From: a virus
Length of the DNA stretch: 21,340 bases
Direction: 5' to 3' (one strand)
Virus record (IMG/VR): IMGVR_UViG_3300001683_000125
Coordinates: 1 to 21,340 of that record
Notes under the pieces: generated by a model
Seen by the model: the letters and a program-made list of their open reading frames with translations, nothing else
Told to the model about the DNA's origin: nothing
The model's database searches: none
Translations under genes and position numbers: made by a program
Part shown: positions 8,467 through 16,554 of the stretch, piece after piece
Position numbering within the stretch: the first letter of the stretch is position 1
How the letters are laid out: each line of letters opens with the position of its first letter

Positions 8467-11400
8467 ATGTCTAATAAGCAATTCACTGAGTCACCAGCGA
8501 AGTTTCTTTCTATATTTGTAGAAAGAATGGTTCCGGACTATGTTCAAGAAGACCATCCTATGTTCGTTACATTCATGCAAAAGTATTTTGAATACTTGGA
8601 GCGTGATGCTGACGTCAATGGTGAGTTGGGTGAATATAAACAAATATCAGATTTAATTCAAAATGTTGATATTGACCACACATTAGACCAATTCATTCCA
8701 GAATTTGAGAAACAATACCTTCACAATATACCACAAGAAGCAATTGGTGTGGAAGTCCCGACCACAAATAAAGCATTCCTTGCTAAGAATATTAAAGAAT
8801 CTTATAAAGAAAAGGGTACTAAAAGTGCTTTGGACTTTCTATTCAGACGTGAATTTAATACAGAAGCATATGTAGCATACCCTAAAGACTTTATGTTGAA
8901 GTCGTCTGGTTCAGTTTGGTATGAACCACAATGGTTAGTAGTTTCAGAAGCAGAAGAAGATGTAAAGAAACTTTATAATAAGAAAGTAATTGGACAAATT
9001 TCTGGTGCGTCTGCATTTGTAGACATCGAAGAATTTGCTACTATGCCAGAACCAGAAAGGTTAATTTTGACTCAGGTTGAAGGTTCTTTTGTTCAAGGTG
9101 AGGAAGTATGGGAAGAGGTTGGTACTAGTGGAACTACTCCTAATAAATTAACAGTAGTTTCTGATGGTGTTATTGCGCCTGCCACTTGTTACATTAATGG
9201 TGTTGCGTGGAGTACTACTTACGGAGCAAACGTTCCGCAAACTAAAATTGCATGTGAGTCTTTAAAAGAAACAGACAATACAATTAAAACTGCTGTTTGG
9301 TTACCGAACGGTTATTGGGTTGATTCTACAGGTTTCTTATCTTCAGATCGTAAGATGCAAGACAACAATTACTACCAAGACTTTTCTTATGTAATTCGTT
9401 CAGACGTTCCTATACAAGCATATAGAGACGTATTAAAGAAATTAGTGCATCCAGTTGGACTTAAATTATTCGCAGAATATATGTTTGAGTCGACAGTTCC
9501 TATGGGAACGCAACTACCTGAAAAATACGCTGCGTACCTTATTTCGATATTCGCATACCTTGATGTTGCTGTTGACGTTTACCCTATCGGTAAATGTTCG
9601 GATTACCAAATTACAGACGAGAATTTATGTATTGATAGTGGAGCAACTTGGACTAGAGGGCAAAGTTACCGCACTACTCATCGCAAAACATACGATTGGA
9701 CAAGACCAGAAACGTTTGAATTACAAGAGGATGTTATTATTCCTTGGAATCATATGCGTTGGGACGGATCTACACGTGAAGATGTAGTCAGCGGAGTTCC
9801 TCAAGGAAGTGGTCAAGACGAAGTAGTAGTATCCGGAACAATAATCAACACAACTTTACCTAAAGGTGAAGAACGTTACAGAACAAAGGTTTGGAAGTGT
9901 TCTGAACCGACAGGCAACTACTCTTATGGTAATGACGCAGAACTGCTAACAGCAAGCACTAATTGTTTTGCTGCAGGTGGAGAGTGGGCACAACATATTG
10001 CAGGATCTAATTACTCAGATATGACAGATGAGTGGATCTTCGTTGACGACCAATGGAAACCTGAGAGCATATACAGCAAGAAAGAAACTCAAATTGGCGA
10101 AGAACATGAAGGGTTTGAGAAATTCTTAGACCAAGGGTTTGAGGATTATGTATTAGAGATCCTAAAGAAAACTGAAGTAAGATCTGAAATTGCAGATCCA
10201 TTAGATTGGAATCATCCTACGGACCACCTTTTAGTCGATATTACAACAGAAGCTGATTTGATTGGTACTAGACTTCATAGTAAGTTGTATCAAGTCTTCA
10301 CGATGAATGAAAATATTAAGTTAGGACTTGATGCATTCCCTGAAGAATTAGTATTGGCATATTATCAGCAAATCAAACTTCTTGATATCGCAGAACAACA
10401 TGCGTTAGATAATACATTAAATATACGCAGAACTCTTAAAGGTATTAAAGAATACCAAACAACAAATTCTGTATGTTCAGACCCATCAATAACAGCATAC
10501 GCAGAATGTGTTGACGGTGGTGCCTGTTCAGATTCAACTTACAACAACGACGAATATTCGTGTTTAAATGTTGGTTCTTGTTCTAGTAGTGCTAATGGTC
10601 TATTTACAGAATTATTATGCGAAGGTGCCGGATTCTTATGGACTGCACAAGCAGTTGCGAATACATGGACGGCGTCTGGCAATACTTGGACACACGAGAC
10701 TGTAGATTGGTTAGGAACTTATAACGAAGAATTCAAAGCAACCGACGGACGTATGGTTGGTTGTGAGATTTGGGAATTATTGGTTGCTAAAGGTCTTGAA
10801 TCTATTTTAGAACACCAGCTTACGTTCGTTCAAGTAGAATCATACGCACCAGAACAAAACTACCGTTTTTGGGAACAGAATAGAGAAAATTCAATAATTC
10901 AATCTATTTACGGTAACACGAACGATATTATTGATGCTGTGCATATTGAAGCATTTGATGTTGACGGAGGAATACGTACACATACGCACGGTCAGGTAGA
11001 CGGTTTTGCCCCTATGGTCGACACAGTATTAACTAAAGGTGTAGATTTACCTCAAATGGCAGTTGGTGCTTCTGCATTCCATACTCACGCATTTGACGGA
11101 ACAGAATTAAAGAATTTATTGGTACACGGAAAGTCGATAGACGCTAGTGGCATTTCATACCAACAAACTCGTGACTTATTAAACCGTGAAGCATTCGAAG
11201 TTCCTGCGATGCACGGTGCAAACCTTGTATGTGGTGGAATTATGACTCCTCCTCTATGGGGCGACTGGGTAGACTCTCATCAAGATCCACGATACAACGG
11301 AAATACTCATCCATATGGTGGAGGAGAATGTTTCAATTCAATTTATGATAATCCTACAGACTGTGTTGCCGCTTATGGTGGTAACTGGATGTTCTGGATG

Positions 11401-14250
11401 CCTCCTATGTGTTCTAATATGAGCAATCTCAACCAAACAGTTTGTGAAGATATGGGAGATACTTGGAATGCTATGCCACCATCATCTTGTGATGATGGAA
11501 CCTCTCCTGACCATATTCAATGTGAAGCCGCTGGTGGAACGTGGACTTGGGAATTCCCTAGTTCTTGTGCTTCAACTGAAGCATCTTGTAATGCTGTTGG
11601 ACATTCTTGGGGTTACTTTACTCTTGCTGAATTACCACCACTTAAAGGACATGTATCATACTTCGTTAAAGGTGAGTTGGTTGATAGACAACGTGGTCGT
11701 ATGGCAGACCCTCTTACAAGAGAACAAGCAAGACAATTAATTGATGGTGATATTGCTTCGGTAACACTTTACGACAACGTTGGAGCTTTAGATAAAGAAG
11801 GTCATCCAACATATGATGAATTTGAAATTACTATTGGTGGTACAATTACAAACATTTGGGGTGAAATCACTTCAGGTCACTATCACGAATATACAGTAAC
11901 TTACGACGCAGGTTGGGAAACTAAACAAGATTGGCGTGGTAACGATATGACTCATGGTTTTGTGTACACTCCAGTAACAACTTGGTTGTGTTTTAACTAT
12001 AAACCAGACTTACCTGTAGACCCTACTATTATGGCAGGAATGGATTTCTTAGGAAACACTTGGCCACAAAACGTATTCTTAGATGTTCCTGATTCCTATG
12101 TTGGTGGGTTCTTAATGAACCCCGATATTACATTACAACACAATCAAATTTGGTCTCCAGAATTAAACCCTAACGTTGATTGGGTAGAAATTTATTCATC
12201 TAACTTTATTCAAGACGTTCCTGGTTCGGGTAACATTGACGACTTGATTGGTGTGCAGCAGGTGGCCGTTAATACTGATATTGCTACAATAGAAGCATAT
12301 CCTGGAATGAATGAAGACTACATTGTGTTGGTTGATCAATCAGGTTTCCTTTACTTACAAAAGGTTGCAGGAGAATGTTCAGATAATACTTCTGTCAATA
12401 AAGCAGACTGCGTAACAAACTTATCTACTTGGGCAGTTCCTGATACAGCACCATTGTTGTTCATGGACTTATCTTCATTACAACACGTTATCGGTCTAGG
12501 TTCTTTTGCGAACTATGACGAACGTGGTGTATTAGGTTTAGCATTCCACCCAGATTATTCTAACAATGGTAAATTCTACGTTTACTATATGACAGAACAA
12601 GGCGGAGGCACAGGTGCTTGGGGATTCCCATTATCTACAACTGTTATATCCGAGTTTACTGCTACTTTTGGTGGTAATTGGGACGTTGCTGATGTTTCGT
12701 CAGAAAGAATTCTACTAGAAGTTCCTCAACCAGACTTTAACCACAATGGTGGTGAGTTAGCATTTGGACCAGATGGTTACCTTTACATTGGTTTAGGTGA
12801 TGGTGGTTCTGCTGGTGACGTATCATGGGCACAAGGACATGGTGGTCATGGTGACTACGGTAATGCTCAAAACCCTACAAACTTCTTAGGTAACATTTTA
12901 AGAATTGACGTGGACTCAACTAACGGTTCAGTTCCTTATTCAATTCCTGCAGATAACCCTTTCATTAATTCAATATACAAAGAAGGACAAGCAGAAGCAC
13001 AACCGTTTAGACCTGAAATCTATGCATTCGGATTTAGAAATCCGTGGAGATTCTCGTTCGACGTGCAAGGCAGACTATGGTGTGCTGATGTTGGACAAGA
13101 CAAATTCGAAGAAGTGAACATTGTTGAGATTGGTGGCAACTATGGTTGGAGAGTAATGGAAGCATATCATTACTATGAAGAACAACAAAGCATTATTGAC
13201 CAAATCGCAATTGACTTAGGATATACTACTACGTTAGAATACTTGAGTGACTTGAAGAAACCTATACATGAATATTCTCATGGTACTGGTATTTCCATCT
13301 TAGGTGGATTTGTTTATCAGGGCACAGAAGTTCCGGAATTGACAGGCAAGTATGTCTTTGGTGACTGGGGCACGAACTGGGCAGGTACTAGTGGTAGATT
13401 ATACACACTAGAAGAAAACATTGCAGGACTTTCTGCGAACTTTAACGTATTACCAAACGCAGTCAACGGTGCAACACATAGTCATACATTGACTTTAACC
13501 GCAGCCGAGGTTGATTTTTTACACACAAATCCAGGAAGTCCAGTAGTAACAATACAAACCGACACGATTCATGCTGAGTTTTATGTTCATACATTTACGG
13601 TAACATATAGTTCTGCTGATGAATTGTTCCACATTATAGGACAAACTAACCCAGAAGGACATGATATATTAGAGTTTATAGGTTGGTCTGACGATGTTGG
13701 TTATACAAGAAAGTCTTTATCTTTCTGGGATCCAGTTACTGAAGTCGTTACACTGACTACGTTTGATGAATCGGTGTTGTCTATGGGCGAAGATTCAGCG
13801 GGAGAAATATATTTCTCAACACGTATGGGTATTAACACATTCCAACCGCCTTCAGGCGCGGGACCAGATAATACTAAAATCTTTAAGATTACAGACGCAT
13901 ATAGTTCAGTAGAAGTTCCTAATGCTCCTGAGCAAATTCCATCAACACAAAAAGCACATACTCACGGGTATAAAGTAACATACGACTTCGCAGAACAGAT
14001 GTTTGACACTGTTGAAATTTCTGATATTGAAATGCCTGAATGGGACGCGTTCTGGCCAGATTGGACAGAAAACGAACCTGCTTCTCACGTTCACCCAGTT
14101 ATTACTGCATGGTCTCATGCAGTTGATGTACAAATTCCTTTAGGTTCTTCCGCTGGTTGGTACTACAATACAGACACCGAAGTTTGGGGTCCATATGACA
14201 TCGGTGCTGATACAGCATGGGCACCTCCTGCGATCGATACTGGTGGTTAA
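8467..14250 (+). CDS. Giant baseplate protein in the gp7 position (first ORF)
   Basis: This 1927-aa ORF lies between gp6 and gp8, where T4 has gp7 (1032 aa), so a wedge role is inferred from synteny. Residues 1-165 form a conserved phage N-terminal domain (FVERMVPDYVQEDHPMFVTF, KYFEYLER, YKEKGTKSALDFLFRREFNT). Residues 275-350 carry a second conserved unit (LSSDRKMQDNNYYQDFSYVI, then RDVLKKLVHPVG). Cys/Trp modules occur near 377, 478, 670-730, 955-1050 and 1304. Residues about 1240-1660 are a glucose/sorbosone-dehydrogenase-like propeller. HxH motifs occur from residue 839 onward. AAAGG lies upstream of the ATG. The frame ends inside an HxH array that continues in the next ORF, so the protein is probably longer or the frame is broken. 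Confidence 0.9.
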   Translation: MSNKQFTESPAKFLSIFVERMVPDYVQEDHPMFVTFMQKYFEYLERDADVNGELGEYKQISDLIQNVDIDHTLDQFIPEFEKQYLHNIPQEAIGVEVPTTNKAFLAKNIKESYKEKGTKSALDFLFRREFNTEAYVAYPKDFMLKSSGSVWYEPQWLVVSEAEEDVKKLYNKKVIGQISGASAFVDIEEFATMPEPERLILTQVEGSFVQGEEVWEEVGTSGTTPNKLTVVSDGVIAPATCYINGVAWSTTYGANVPQTKIACESLKETDNTIKTAVWLPNGYWVDSTGFLSSDRKMQDNNYYQDFSYVIRSDVPIQAYRDVLKKLVHPVGLKLFAEYMFESTVPMGTQLPEKYAAYLISIFAYLDVAVDVYPIGKCSDYQITDENLCIDSGATWTRGQSYRTTHRKTYDWTRPETFELQEDVIIPWNHMRWDGSTREDVVSGVPQGSGQDEVVVSGTIINTTLPKGEERYRTKVWKCSEPTGNYSYGNDAELLTASTNCFAAGGEWAQHIAGSNYSDMTDEWIFVDDQWKPESIYSKKETQIGEEHEGFEKFLDQGFEDYVLEILKKTEVRSEIADPLDWNHPTDHLLVDITTEADLIGTRLHSKLYQVFTMNENIKLGLDAFPEELVLAYYQQIKLLDIAEQHALDNTLNIRRTLKGIKEYQTTNSVCSDPSITAYAECVDGGACSDSTYNNDEYSCLNVGSCSSSANGLFTELLCEGAGFLWTAQAVANTWTASGNTWTHETVDWLGTYNEEFKATDGRMVGCEIWELLVAKGLESILEHQLTFVQVESYAPEQNYRFWEQNRENSIIQSIYGNTNDIIDAVHIEAFDVDGGIRTHTHGQVDGFAPMVDTVLTKGVDLPQMAVGASAFHTHAFDGTELKNLLVHGKSIDASGISYQQTRDLLNREAFEVPAMHGANLVCGGIMTPPLWGDWVDSHQDPRYNGNTHPYGGGECFNSIYDNPTDCVAAYGGNWMFWMPPMCSNMSNLNQTVCEDMGDTWNAMPPSSCDDGTSPDHIQCEAAGGTWTWEFPSSCASTEASCNAVGHSWGYFTLAELPPLKGHVSYFVKGELVDRQRGRMADPLTREQARQLIDGDIASVTLYDNVGALDKEGHPTYDEFEITIGGTITNIWGEITSGHYHEYTVTYDAGWETKQDWRGNDMTHGFVYTPVTTWLCFNYKPDLPVDPTIMAGMDFLGNTWPQNVFLDVPDSYVGGFLMNPDITLQHNQIWSPELNPNVDWVEIYSSNFIQDVPGSGNIDDLIGVQQVAVNTDIATIEAYPGMNEDYIVLVDQSGFLYLQKVAGECSDNTSVNKADCVTNLSTWAVPDTAPLLFMDLSSLQHVIGLGSFANYDERGVLGLAFHPDYSNNGKFYVYYMTEQGGGTGAWGFPLSTTVISEFTATFGGNWDVADVSSERILLEVPQPDFNHNGGELAFGPDGYLYIGLGDGGSAGDVSWAQGHGGHGDYGNAQNPTNFLGNILRIDVDSTNGSVPYSIPADNPFINSIYKEGQAEAQPFRPEIYAFGFRNPWRFSFDVQGRLWCADVGQDKFEEVNIVEIGGNYGWRVMEAYHYYEEQQSIIDQIAIDLGYTTTLEYLSDLKKPIHEYSHGTGISILGGFVYQGTEVPELTGKYVFGDWGTNWAGTSGRLYTLEENIAGLSANFNVLPNAVNGATHSHTLTLTAAEVDFLHTNPGSPVVTIQTDTIHAEFYVHTFTVTYSSADELFHIIGQTNPEGHDILEFIGWSDDVGYTRKSLSFWDPVTEVVTLTTFDESVLSMGEDSAGEIYFSTRMGINTFQPPSGAGPDNTKIFKITDAYSSVEVPNAPEQIPSTQKAHTHGYKVTYDFAEQMFDTVEISDIEMPEWDAFWPDWTENEPASHVHPVITAWSHAVDVQIPLGSSAGWYYNTDTEVWGPYDIGADTAWAPPAIDTGG
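9595..9651 (+). other. Cys/Trp module in the giant protein, copy 1
   Basis: It encodes CSDYQITDENLCIDSGATW, exactly C-x10-C-x6-W, starting at residue 377, just after the HPVG-containing conserved unit. Confidence 0.85.
9898..9990 (+). other. Cys/Trp module in the giant protein, copy 2 (long spacer)
   Basis: It starts at C478 and ends in STNCFAAGGEW. The C-x6-W end is canonical, but the gap between the two Cys is about 21 residues, so an insertion has lengthened the loop. Confidence 0.75.
10474..10644 (+). other. Cys/Trp module triplet in the giant protein
   Basis: Three units are joined head to tail from residue 670. Unit 1 is CSDPSITAYAECVDGGAC, unit 2 CSDSTYNNDEYSCLNVGSC, and unit 3 starts CSSSANGLF and ends LLCEGAGFLW. 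In the first two the closing Trp is replaced by a Cys that immediately precedes, or is, the start of the next unit. Confidence 0.75.
11329..11616 (+). other. Four tandem Cys/Trp modules in the giant protein
   Basis: Units from residue 955 are CFNSIYDNPTDCVAAYGGNW, CSNMSNLNQTVCEDMGDTW, CDDGTSPDHIQCEAAGGTW and CASTEASCNAVGHSW. Three have the C-x10-C spacing and three the C-x6-W end. They are joined by short Pro/Met/aromatic linkers (MFWMPPM, NAMPPSS, TWEFPSS), suggesting repeated duplication of one unit with its linker. Confidence 0.85.
12178..13446 (+). other. Glucose/sorbosone dehydrogenase-like beta-propeller domain
   Basis: Residues about 1238-1660 of the giant protein resemble the PQQ-dependent sugar dehydrogenase family (GSDH). 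Seen in order: ERGVLGLAFHPDYSNNGKFY, HNGGELAFGPDGYLYIGLGD, NFLGNILRIDVD, AFGFRNPWRFSFD, LWCADVGQDKFEEVNIVE, GGNYGWRVME, PIHEYSHGTGISILGGFVYQ and GKYVFGDWG. His1426 corresponds to the family catalytic His. Arg1524-Asn1525 correspond to cofactor-binding residues. Whether it binds PQQ or only sugars cannot be told here. A Cys/Trp module is inserted in the first blade region. A receptor- or glycan-binding role is inference. Confidence 0.85.
12376..12432 (+). other. Cys/Trp module inside the sugar-dehydrogenase domain
   Basis: It encodes CSDNTSVNKADCVTNLSTW (C1304), C-x10-C-x6-W. It lies between FLYLQKVAG and APLLFMDLS, two propeller strands that are normally separated by a short turn. Confidence 0.85.
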
Positions 14251-16483
14251 TGTTGCACCAAACCTTGTAGTGAGTATTGCGAATGAGTATGGAGCAGAAG
14301 GACATTTCCATTACTTTGACGATGTTATTTTAGATTCTTTTGGTGAAAACTACGGAAGACGTTCTAACTCATTAAGTCAAGTTGCCGCAGAAATTCTCGC
14401 AAACCAAGAAGAAGGCACAATACATACTTTGTATTCTTCGATTGTAGATGACGGAGTTCGTCGTCATTATCACGGTTATGATATTACATATTCTGCAGCA
14501 CAACGTACATTTGTATTAGAAGAGACATCAGAATGGGAAGAGGGTGTGCGTGATACAGGTGCGTACATATTAGTAGGAACGCAAACTCATGAGCATCCAA
14601 CTTCAGTTGATGGGCTATTAACGTCTGTTGGTTGGAATGGAGATCCGTCGTTTGAGGCACCATCTGCTGTTATTGGTCAAGCGAATGACTGGGATAACCT
14701 TAATGGTTCTTTAATTCCGCATCAACATTACTTTAATGATACTTCGTTAGACCAAATTGGTCCTAACTCGGATAGAATAGCAAGTTACTTATCAAACACA
14801 CAAACTACGGATTTAATCTCAGGTGCTATTGATAATGTAACATTATATTCTTCAATTTACCAAAATCATTACCATGAGTATGATGTAACGTTTGACTCAT
14901 TAAACAGTTCTTTGGTTATACAAGAAGTAGAGCAATGGGTATCTTCTGATAACCAACAATACTTTATTAGAACTCCTGCTGATCACAGACACCCTGTTTC
15001 AGTAGACGGTATTCCTAGTGGAACAGGATACAATCAGGTTATATCAGTAAACAATTTGCCTATATTTGATTCTCCAGGTTTCCCTTATCCTGGTGGATCG
15101 CATCCACACTTCTTCAACAATACTGTTGTTGGACCATTCTCAGATGGCACTATTGATTATGCTGTTGGGTTAAGTGTCGACGAAGCATATAAATTGATTG
15201 ACGGAATTACAAATCAAGTTACCCTTTACGACTCTATCTCTGGTGGACATTTCCACTTATATATTGTTAAATGGGACGATTTGAATAATGTATTCTATTG
15301 TACAAGTTCTGTTACATACGTTCGTGGTGGAATTGAAGATGCACTTCAAGATACTGGTAGATATTACCTATCGCAAATCTTAGGTCCATCTGAAGGGTTG
15401 CATTGGCATAACTTAACAATTGAATGGAATCCAAATAATGAAGCAGATGCTCAGCAAAGTGGTGGTTCTATTTACCAAACAAACATTGCAAGTTCGTATG
15501 AAACTTTAGTTAATCCACCTTCGGTTGAAGTTAATGTTAATACAACACCATTATCTCCTGTATCTACTAGTTATCCAGATACTCCAAGTGCAGGCGACGA
15601 TACAACCATTATAACATATAGCGATTTGACGACGACTACTACTACGACAACTACAATCACAAATGTGACAGAAACTATTACAACTAATAGTTCAGACGGA
15701 ACGAGTACTTCTACTGTATTACCTCCAGTAGTCACAACAGACGTAGACGTTACTGCATCTACGTTGACTATTGAAAACGAATTAAAACGTAAGACGTTTG
15801 TTAATAACATTTTACAAGTCAATAACCCACCGACTATATGGATCGGTTCTACGTTTATTGACGGTGAAGGTTCGCATGACCATTTACTATATCAAGGTTG
15901 TTCTTTAGATACACAAGGACCATACTCAGGTAGAATGTGTGAACCTATTACTTTAGCAACTGCAAACTTATTAGTGAACTCGCAGGATTCTACCTTCGGA
16001 ACGGTTTGGTATGATTCACCTAACGGAAACATGGCACATTACCATAGTTACTCGTTGAAGTTTAACCCTTTCTTGGGCGACGACGGAACGTTCCTTGCGT
16101 TACCTATTAGTCAGTTTGATAGATTCCCTGGTTCGGGTACAAATGTTCATAAGTTTATGTTGAGTGGAGGTTTCCATACCCATACATATTTCCTAACGGA
16201 AACTGAATATGCTACTTTAGTTGGTGGAGGATTGGTTCAAACTTTCCAAGCAGACGCAATTCACGCAGAATTATATACACATACTTTAGTTATTAGACTT
16301 GTGAATTTCCAATACCAAATTGTATCTCAGACTTCGGACTTTGATAATCACAATGTTGTTGTATATCAGGGTATGGTTGCTGAAGGTGGACAGTGGATTC
16401 AAAGTCAACAAGGTTCTGGACTAGGCGACCATATTCACTCTACTACGATTGATGAGACAAATATATGGCCGCTTCCGGCATAG
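14195..16483 (+). CDS. Giant baseplate protein continuation, HxH-repeat ORF
   Basis: The open frame runs 762 aa from the ATG at 14195, but the first 15 codons overlap good coding sequence of the upstream ORF and encode an unconvincing start (MTSVLIQHGHLLRSI). Real coding in this frame probably begins near 14240, by a +1 frame change or by initiation at GTG 14243, which overlaps the upstream stop by eight bases but has no clear ribosome site. The content is HxH repeats: HFHYF, HYHGY, HEHP, HQHYF, HYHEY, HRHP, HPHFF, HFHLY, HWH, HDH, HYHSY, HTH and HIH. They sit in units of about 300-400 bases with VTLYxSI and VSVDG blocks. Residues about 465-515 are Thr/Ser-rich. It probably forms one polypeptide or complex with the upstream ORF. 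Confidence 0.8.
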   Translation: MTSVLIQHGHLLRSILVVNVAPNLVVSIANEYGAEGHFHYFDDVILDSFGENYGRRSNSLSQVAAEILANQEEGTIHTLYSSIVDDGVRRHYHGYDITYSAAQRTFVLEETSEWEEGVRDTGAYILVGTQTHEHPTSVDGLLTSVGWNGDPSFEAPSAVIGQANDWDNLNGSLIPHQHYFNDTSLDQIGPNSDRIASYLSNTQTTDLISGAIDNVTLYSSIYQNHYHEYDVTFDSLNSSLVIQEVEQWVSSDNQQYFIRTPADHRHPVSVDGIPSGTGYNQVISVNNLPIFDSPGFPYPGGSHPHFFNNTVVGPFSDGTIDYAVGLSVDEAYKLIDGITNQVTLYDSISGGHFHLYIVKWDDLNNVFYCTSSVTYVRGGIEDALQDTGRYYLSQILGPSEGLHWHNLTIEWNPNNEADAQQSGGSIYQTNIASSYETLVNPPSVEVNVNTTPLSPVSTSYPDTPSAGDDTTIITYSDLTTTTTTTTTITNVTETITTNSSDGTSTSTVLPPVVTTDVDVTASTLTIENELKRKTFVNNILQVNNPPTIWIGSTFIDGEGSHDHLLYQGCSLDTQGPYSGRMCEPITLATANLLVNSQDSTFGTVWYDSPNGNMAHYHSYSLKFNPFLGDDGTFLALPISQFDRFPGSGTNVHKFMLSGGFHTHTYFLTETEYATLVGGGLVQTFQADAIHAELYTHTLVIRLVNFQYQIVSQTSDFDNHNVVVYQGMVAEGGQWIQSQQGSGLGDHIHSTTIDETNIWPLPA
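14303..16438 (+). repeat. HxH-repeat array, second part
   Basis: Four to five units can be aligned by eye at about 14303-14610, 14720-15010, 15101-15425 and 15875-16120, with a shorter tail to 16438. Order in a unit: HxHxF, an acidic/Gly stretch with GR or DR, an Ala/Leu helix, V-T-L-Y-x-S-I, HyHxY-x-V-x-x-D, a beta strand, then HxHP-x-SVDG. Units are diverged in DNA, so the array is old. Confidence 0.85.
15624..15720 (+). repeat. Threonine/serine-rich linker
   Basis: A run of nine threonines among T/I/S/V residues (DLTTTTTTTTTI region, then TETITTNSSDGTSTSTV) separates the last two HxH units. Codons ACG, ACT and ACA alternate, so it is not a simple slipped triplet. Probably a flexible or extended spacer. 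Confidence 0.8.
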
Positions 16484-16554
16484 TAACTACAAAAAACGTT
16501 ATAAATATTATAAATAGAATTATTAAATAAAACATTTAACTTAGGAGTAAACAC
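16484..16554 (+). promoter_or_regulatory. Intergenic gap with two tandem late promoter boxes
   Basis: TATAAATA occurs at 16500-16507 and again at 16509-16516, 48 and 39 bases before the gp8 ATG at 16555. Exact duplication of the late box should give two close transcription starts. AGGAG (16543-16547) is the ribosome site. No terminator hairpin is evident here. Confidence 0.75.

Larger units (their letters stand above)
10981..14094 (+). repeat. HxH-containing repeats, first part of the array
   Basis: HxH motifs begin at 10981 (HTH), 11080 (HTH), 11878 (HYH), 13477 (HSH), 13957 (HTH) and 14086 (HVH). One repeat is clearest at about 11644-11910: a GRM segment, LIDGDI, VTLYDNV and then HYHEYTVTYD, the same order as in the downstream ORF. 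The sugar-dehydrogenase domain interrupts the array. HxH motifs in phage tail fibres and spikes often hold a metal ion; that role is inferred here. Confidence 0.75.

Noticed and set aside
14250-14270. TAATG stop-start overlap as the start of the downstream HxH ORF
   Set aside because: The ATG at 14250 is in the third frame and reaches a stop after six codons, so it cannot start the HxH frame.
15571-15822. Minus-strand open frame of 83 codons opposite the Thr-rich linker
   Set aside because: It is a Val-rich mirror of the threonine codons of the real gene and has no ribosome site.
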